Shown: piece after piece, positions 20,888-24,816 of the stretch
Layout of the letters: every line of letters begins with the position of its first letter
Position numbering within the stretch: position 1 is the first letter of the stretch
DNA from: Saccoglossus kowalevskii
Lineage: Eukaryota > Hemichordata > Enteropneusta > Harrimaniidae
Assembly: GCF_000003605.2 (NCBI RefSeq)
Contig: NW_003136333.1
Coordinates: forward strand, 312,539 to 337,354
Reading direction: 5' to 3'
Length of the DNA stretch: 24,816 bases
The notes under the pieces: generated by a model
The model's database searches: none
What the model was told of the DNA's origin: nothing
The model's input: only the letters and a program-made list of their open reading frames with translations
Made by a program: the position numbers and the translations under genes

Positions 20888-21000
20888 CTGCATGTACTAA
20901 TAATTTGCTGCAGTACAGTTTCATGTATCTACCAATATAATTACATCTACCATTCTTAGTCTTGTAGTTGTTACAGATTTCTCTGTTTCTAAATGTAGTC
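20888..21000 (-). pseudogene. Degenerate CCCH zinc-finger-like exon
   Basis: On the minus strand this reads VTTFRNREICNNYKTKNGRC, then NYIGRYMKLYCSKLLVHAG, ending at a consensus donor GCAG|GTAATC. Spacing and flanking residues resemble a CCCH finger of the ZC3HAV1/PARP12 type (C-x9-C-x5-C-x3-H). Here the third Cys and the His are both Tyr (TAC), each one transition from TGC or CAC, so zinc binding would be lost. The acceptor is uncertain (ACATTTAG or GAAACAG). The frame is open on through the neighbouring repeat to 21101. It may be a pseudo-exon or a chance likeness. Confidence 0.3.
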
Positions 21001-21014
21001 ACAATCACTTGCTC

Positions 21015-21312
21015 ACCCTGTGACCATGATTGCCTTAAGTGCTTGGGTGGAACATGTGAGCAACACGCCTCCTCATTGCCTTGAGTGTTTGGGTGGAACA
21101 TGTAAGCATACCCCCCTCCTCATTGCCTTGAGTGTTTGGGTGGAACATGTAAGCATACTCCCCTCCTCATTGCCTTGAGTGTTTGGGTGGAACATGTAAG
21201 CATAACCCCTCCTCATTGCCTCAAGTGTTTGGGTGGATCATGTAAGCATACCCCCTCCTCATTGTCTTGAGTGTTTGGGTAGAACATGTGAGCATACCCC
21301 ATCCTCTTATTG
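21015..21312. repeat. 46/47-bp tandem repeat, about six copies
   Basis: The unit is CCTCCTCATTGCCTTGAGTG followed by TTTGGGTGGAACATGTAAGC and a variable ATACCCC run. CATTGCC starts recur at 21074, 21121, 21168 and 21214, then a CATTGTC variant at 21260. The first copy (from 21029, ATTGCCTTAAGTGCTTGG) is most diverged. Length variation comes mainly from the C-run. Confidence 0.93.
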
Positions 21313-21435
21313 CTAAATAAACTGTTTATAAAACTTCCCAATGTGTTGTGGTCATAAATATACATGTACATGAATCCAATACATAATGGCAAGACATGTA
21401 CTAGGCTTTAATATTAATTTTTTTACACAATTTGA

Positions 21436-21514
21436 ATGAATGAAATTTATTTCACCAAAAAACAACAGTAAAGGTAGAAATTGCACAGGTAGTAAATATA
21501 TATAAATAAGTAAA
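21436..21514 (-). mobile_element. Possible retroelement 3' tail (CATTCATT type)
   Basis: On the minus strand the sequence GGTGAAATAAATTTCATTCA, followed by TTC, resembles invertebrate LINE/SINE 3' ends. It abuts the tetranucleotide tract on its upstream side. There is no coding remnant. Confidence 0.25.
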
Positions 21515-21683
21515 GAAATGAACGAATCAACAAACGAACAAACCAACAAACGAACCAATGAACCAACCAACCAACGAACCAACCAACGAACGAACCAATG
21601 AATGAACCAATGAACCAACCAACCAACTAACCAAACAAACAAACAAATAAATAAACAAACAAATAAACAAACAAACACACAAA

Positions 21684-21750
<67 letters not shown>
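21515..21750. repeat. Graded tetranucleotide tract, (AAAT)n to (AACC/AACG)n
   Basis: From 21680 to 21750 the tract is pure AAAT. Leftwards it becomes AAAC, then mixtures of AACC, AACG and AATG, still in register with period four. The minus strand gives frames of repeated FIYL / WLVG type (149 and 96 codons), which are artefacts. Confidence 0.95.
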
Positions 21751-21824
21751 CGAATTCAACTGAGAGAACTTTCCTTTTTTGGGTGGGGGGGTCGAGTCCA
21801 TAACCCCTGTATTTCATAGTTTAA

Positions 21825-22620
21825 GGTAGAGATGCAGGTTCGTAGGCACTTGGGAGTGATATTTTTGGGGGGGGGGGCTTTTTATTGTCCAAACAGTCTT
21901 GGCTATAGACTGTTAAAATTTTGTAGAATTGTGAACAGTGGAACATACTCAAAAAACGATTTTAAAATATAGATAACAGGTGCAACCATTCTCTCTTTTG
22001 AATGATTAGCAAGATTTAACAAGGCTGTACATGAATAATAAAAAAGAAACATGGTGAAAAAAAGAAATGACGGGATCTCCATATTATGCACTATATTTAA
22101 CTTTTAACAAAACGATAATACATTTAAATTTGGAACTGTTACAGCCATTTTAATTATAAGCATTAGCAAACTTTTTACTGAGTGAATTGTTATGCAAATT
22201 AGCAATTATCTCAGCTTCTTTTTAGTGCACATCCCAGAACTTTAAAACTAGCCTGGGTGTTAATATATGCATAAACTTGAAGTAGTGAAATTTGAGCTGC
22301 CGCCCTGCAAAATTGACAACTGGTAGACAGTTTTCAAGACAGCACTTTCTTCATAGTAAACAGATGTACCTATAAACCAATTTTGACAGGAAACAGAAGC
22401 ATGGTTTACAAGCTAATTTTTTTAAATTACTTTTGACCAACAAAGCACATTTTTGTGCATATTTCAAACTACAGTGACCATAAAAAAAAAAAAAAAATAA
22501 CAAAATTTTAAAATTCATACAATAAGCTTCCCGAAAATATATAGTTTTTTGGACAAGGGAGGTCATCTTGGTTGTCTAATTAACTAATTAAAATAGCTGT
22601 TGGTAAACTGCATCTCTACC
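21825..22620. mobile_element. TTAA-flanked DNA transposon, 796 bp, non-autonomous
   Basis: The ends are perfect 13-bp inverted repeats: GGTAGAGATGCAG at 21825-21837 and CTGCATCTCTACC at 22608-22620. The match extends to 16 positions with one mismatch. Both ends are flanked by TTAA (21821-21824 and 22621-22624). TTAA target choice is typical of the piggyBac and Kolobok superfamilies; ends starting GG rather than CC favour Kolobok, by inference. There is no transposase frame; the interior has minus-strand frames of only 62 and 71 codons, a G11 run (21867-21877) and an A/T-rich core. It is probably a miniature or internally deleted element. Confidence 0.8.
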
Positions 22621-22624
22621 TTAA

Positions 22625-23176
22625 TCATATAAATCTCCAAATTTAGGTTCTGGTTTCACACTTTTTGAACAACAATTGTTGTTGTTTTTTTTAAAATTGA
22701 TGCCAGACAGAACACATTTGATATGCATCCATCAAAAAACATAGTTGAACTCTGGTGACCTTGCCCTTTGTTATATAATATAATTCCCTTTATCATAGTT
22801 TGTTTCAATATAAATATGCATTGTCATAATTAATTTTGAATACAAACAAGTTTTGGGGTTGAACCAACAGTGGGGAATCAGTCTACCGAATGTCCTTAAA
22901 AGATGTAAATATCTTACAAAAACATTGGTGCCTTATTTGTTTAATTATTTTAAGGAACATAATTTCCAGTTTTATTCAAAGTAATTCAGATATTTTAGTA
23001 TAAAAATAAATGCCTCATTGCAAAAAAAAAGTGCTGCATTTAGATGTGAATAGATTCATAAAGCATGCAAGATAACAGAAAAATGTAGCTGGCTTTAGTT
23101 CAAGTATTTTGTACAGGTGTCTGTCAAAAATGAATGATTCACTGAGACAAATATGAACTGCCTCATTGTGTGACTA
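22625..23176. other. AT-rich spacer between two transposons
   Basis: No gene is seen. A 16-bp perfect palindrome, AACAACAATTGTTGTT, lies at 22668-22683. Confidence 0.4.
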
Positions 23177-23181
23177 CTGTA

Positions 23182-24509
23182 CAGTGTTCTCCACAATCCA
23201 AATTAGCTGGTGGGCGGCCTAATTAGCATAAATTTGCATATTAGTTTGCATATCATTTACATACAGCATTCTCGCATTTATGACATGAACTGCAATACAC
23301 ACTAAGTTATTTACTATTCTCTTTTTAATTTAACTTAATTGGAACATGTTACAATTTTTTGAAATACCAACAGATTGGTCACTATCAATATTTACGAAAT
23401 GCAAAAAGTTTGAAATCGGTGATTTATGCGTTCACAAATTATTCTGCGTTCATGAAATGCAATTCGAGTAACCAAGAGCAAGTTCAAAACATAATAGAGT
23501 TATAATGTAGAAAATATACGAGATGATTTGCCCACGAAGCCAAAACAGACAATTTGTCAAAACAAAATCCATAACATTTTTATTTGTGGCATCAGTACTC
23601 ACCCGTGTCGACGGACGGTAAGATGCATTTACGCATGTACGGCCACGATACGTTGCGTTTTCACACATTGTTTTGGAATTCAAGAAAAAAATGCTAGCAA
23701 TCGGCAAAATAAAAGAATCTGATATGTTCTCGAAAGATTAGACATAAAAAATAGATAAATTGAAAAAAGTACGTGGAAAAGATAACTAAAATATTATTCA
23801 ATTACAAATACTCGCAGTAAACTAATCCAGCAGCCATGTTTGATGTTTATTACCGCTTTCCGAATTCAGTACACGAACACCCAGAATGCGCTGTTCCCCT
23901 ATGCAACTTAGATACTAAATCGTTACAGCGCCAACAGCGGTGGGTAGCAGACGGTCGTTGAATGGGGTAGGCCAAAAGGTCATCAGTTTGCCTTCTCCAT
24001 GCTGTTTTCACAATGAAAATCAAGCGAACGTTGTAAATACGGCTAGAATTTAAATTTTTGTTCGAGTTTACATGCAATCTGCTAATATATTTGTTTATTT
24101 TCTGTGCATATACATTTCGTTCGTATTTACTTCTTTCTTTTGTGATCGGAAGACGATTATTAAAAATACAGCTGTAAATTGAAACCACTGTAGTTGCGTA
24201 TTGTGAGCAATAAGTGGCAACAATGTCGGGCGACAATGAATTCAAGGGATTGACACATTGCCATGAATACACTTGATAACTGCTTGCAGACTTCCAATGG
24301 ACATTGTTTATGTTTGGACTGTTGAAACAATAGCAAAATAAAGGGTTGGGCAACTACTCTTTTGTTTAGGCTTGGGAAGAACAATGCAAGCTTTTTACAA
24401 ATAATTTCAGCTGGATGTACATTGGTGGGCGGGTGTTGAGAGTTACTGGACGGCCGTAAAACTTGATGGTCGGGCCGCCCGCCTAAAACACCCCTTGTGG
24501 AGAACACTG
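23182..24509. mobile_element. DNA transposon with 15-bp inverted ends, hAT-like
   Basis: Perfect inverted ends CAGTGTTCTCCACAA (23182-23196) and its complement (24495-24509) are flanked by the direct repeat CTGTA (23177-23181 and 24510-24514). Imperfect homology continues inward to GGGCGGCC on both sides. CAGTG-type ends suit hAT; the 5-bp duplication would fit hAT variants with 5-bp targets rather than the usual 8 bp, which is inference. The 1328-bp interior has no recognisable transposase. It is unusual in being CpG-rich between about 23600 and 24240, with a minus-strand frame of 167 codons (23850-24353) and a consensus donor CGG|GTGAGT at about 23602. Confidence 0.65.
23850..24353 (-). CDS. 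Hypothetical 167-codon ORF inside the transposon
   Basis: The frame starts MPNPLFCYCFNSPNINNVHW and ends CSCTEFGKR. It lies wholly between the inverted ends. It shows no transposase-like motif, zinc finger or membrane segment that I recognise. The region is richer in G+C than the window average, so long open frames are easier by chance, and another 167-codon frame overlaps it (24160-24663) but crosses the element boundary. A coding role is doubtful. Confidence 0.15.
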   Translation of the reverse strand: MPNPLFCYCFNSPNINNVHWKSASSYQVYSWQCVNPLNSLSPDIVATYCSQYATTVVSIYSCIFNNRLPITKERSKYERNVYAQKINKYISRLHVNSNKNLNSSRIYNVRLIFIVKTAWRRQTDDLLAYPIQRPSATHRCWRCNDLVSKLHRGTAHSGCSCTEFGKR

Positions 24510-24514
24510 CTGTA

Positions 24515-24816
24515 TTATATGAAAAGTAAAAAAAACACCCTTTATGAATAGCTATCATGTTGCAAGCTCTGCTTTGTATGCAAATCAACTTAAATAGTTG
24601 GTGTCCAGTGGAGGGAGAAGTCAACAGTACTGTTGCCTCCTGAGAAACTACATCTTCAAACACTGCAATCTCTGAAGTGCGTTTTTAAACTAGTGTTATA
24701 AAAACTCTACCATTCTGTTCTAATAGCTGAAACATATTCCTGTGAGTTTTCATTTGTTGAATGAACTGTTTGTCAAATACAGAATACATATATTTTAGAA
24801 TAATTTTCTTTTTAAA
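24515..24816. other. Right flank, nothing recognised
   Basis: AT-rich sequence after the transposon, with no exon or repeat I can support. Confidence 0.4.

Noticed and set aside
21352-21817. Hydrophobic FIYL/WLVG frames resembling a membrane protein
   Set aside because: Translation of a tetranucleotide tract; apparent hydrophobicity comes from complementing AAAT and AACC.
24160-24663. 167-codon minus-strand ORF
   Set aside because: It crosses the right end of the transposon and overlaps another frame of equal length; no motif was recognised.
1-24816. tRNA, rRNA or snRNA genes
   Set aside because: No B-box-like GGTTCGA sequence with a matching cloverleaf and no recognisable rRNA segment was seen by eye; a tRNAscan/Rfam search would be decisive.

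Overview
This window looks like nuclear DNA of an animal, probably a marine invertebrate. It is AT-rich (G+C roughly one third) and has no bacterial-type operons, ribosome binding sites or long single-exon genes. Seven tandem arrays, transposon remnants, retroelement-like 3' tails and short candidate exons with GT/AG borders account for most of the recognisable structure. I cannot name the species; a mollusc-like or other lophotrochozoan source would fit, but that is inference.

Almost every long open reading frame is an artefact of a tandem repeat without stop codons. The more interesting coding signal is a chain of short minus-strand open stretches between 11848 and 2624. They have plausible acceptors and donors, mostly compatible splice phases, and end in a stop with an AATAAA signal 38 bases further on. 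I read this as the 3' part of one minus-strand gene for a hydrophobic, Cys-containing, probably helical protein of unrecognised family. One predicted exon has an in-frame TGA. Open runs of 30-40 codons are common by chance at this base composition, so every exon is provisional.

Layout: 321-1815, 39-bp minisatellite. 2418-2573, three 52-bp repeats just past the proposed poly(A) signal. 2624-6884, candidate exons L to D, with a near-perfect 51-bp array (4672-5080) in one intron. 6976-7745, 45/46-bp array rich in octamer-like ATTTGCAT. 7746-11021, mostly featureless, with a pair of diverged duplicates (9145-9450) and a retroelement-like tail (10574-10765). 11022-11848, candidate exons C, B and A. 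12154-16601, a 4.4-kb G-rich 25-bp minisatellite with higher-order repeats. 16602-20887, AT-rich sequence with a second retroelement-like tail, two weak upstream exons, a CTCF-like site and a fold-back. 20888-21000, a degenerate CCCH-zinc-finger-like exon. 21015-21312, 46/47-bp repeat. 21515-21750, tetranucleotide tract. 21825-22620, DNA transposon with 13-bp inverted ends between TTAA duplications. 23182-24509, second DNA transposon with 15-bp inverted ends, a 5-bp duplication and a CpG-rich interior.

Seven X-box-like motifs (GTTRCCATGGYAAC type) are scattered through the unique DNA, more than I would expect by chance.
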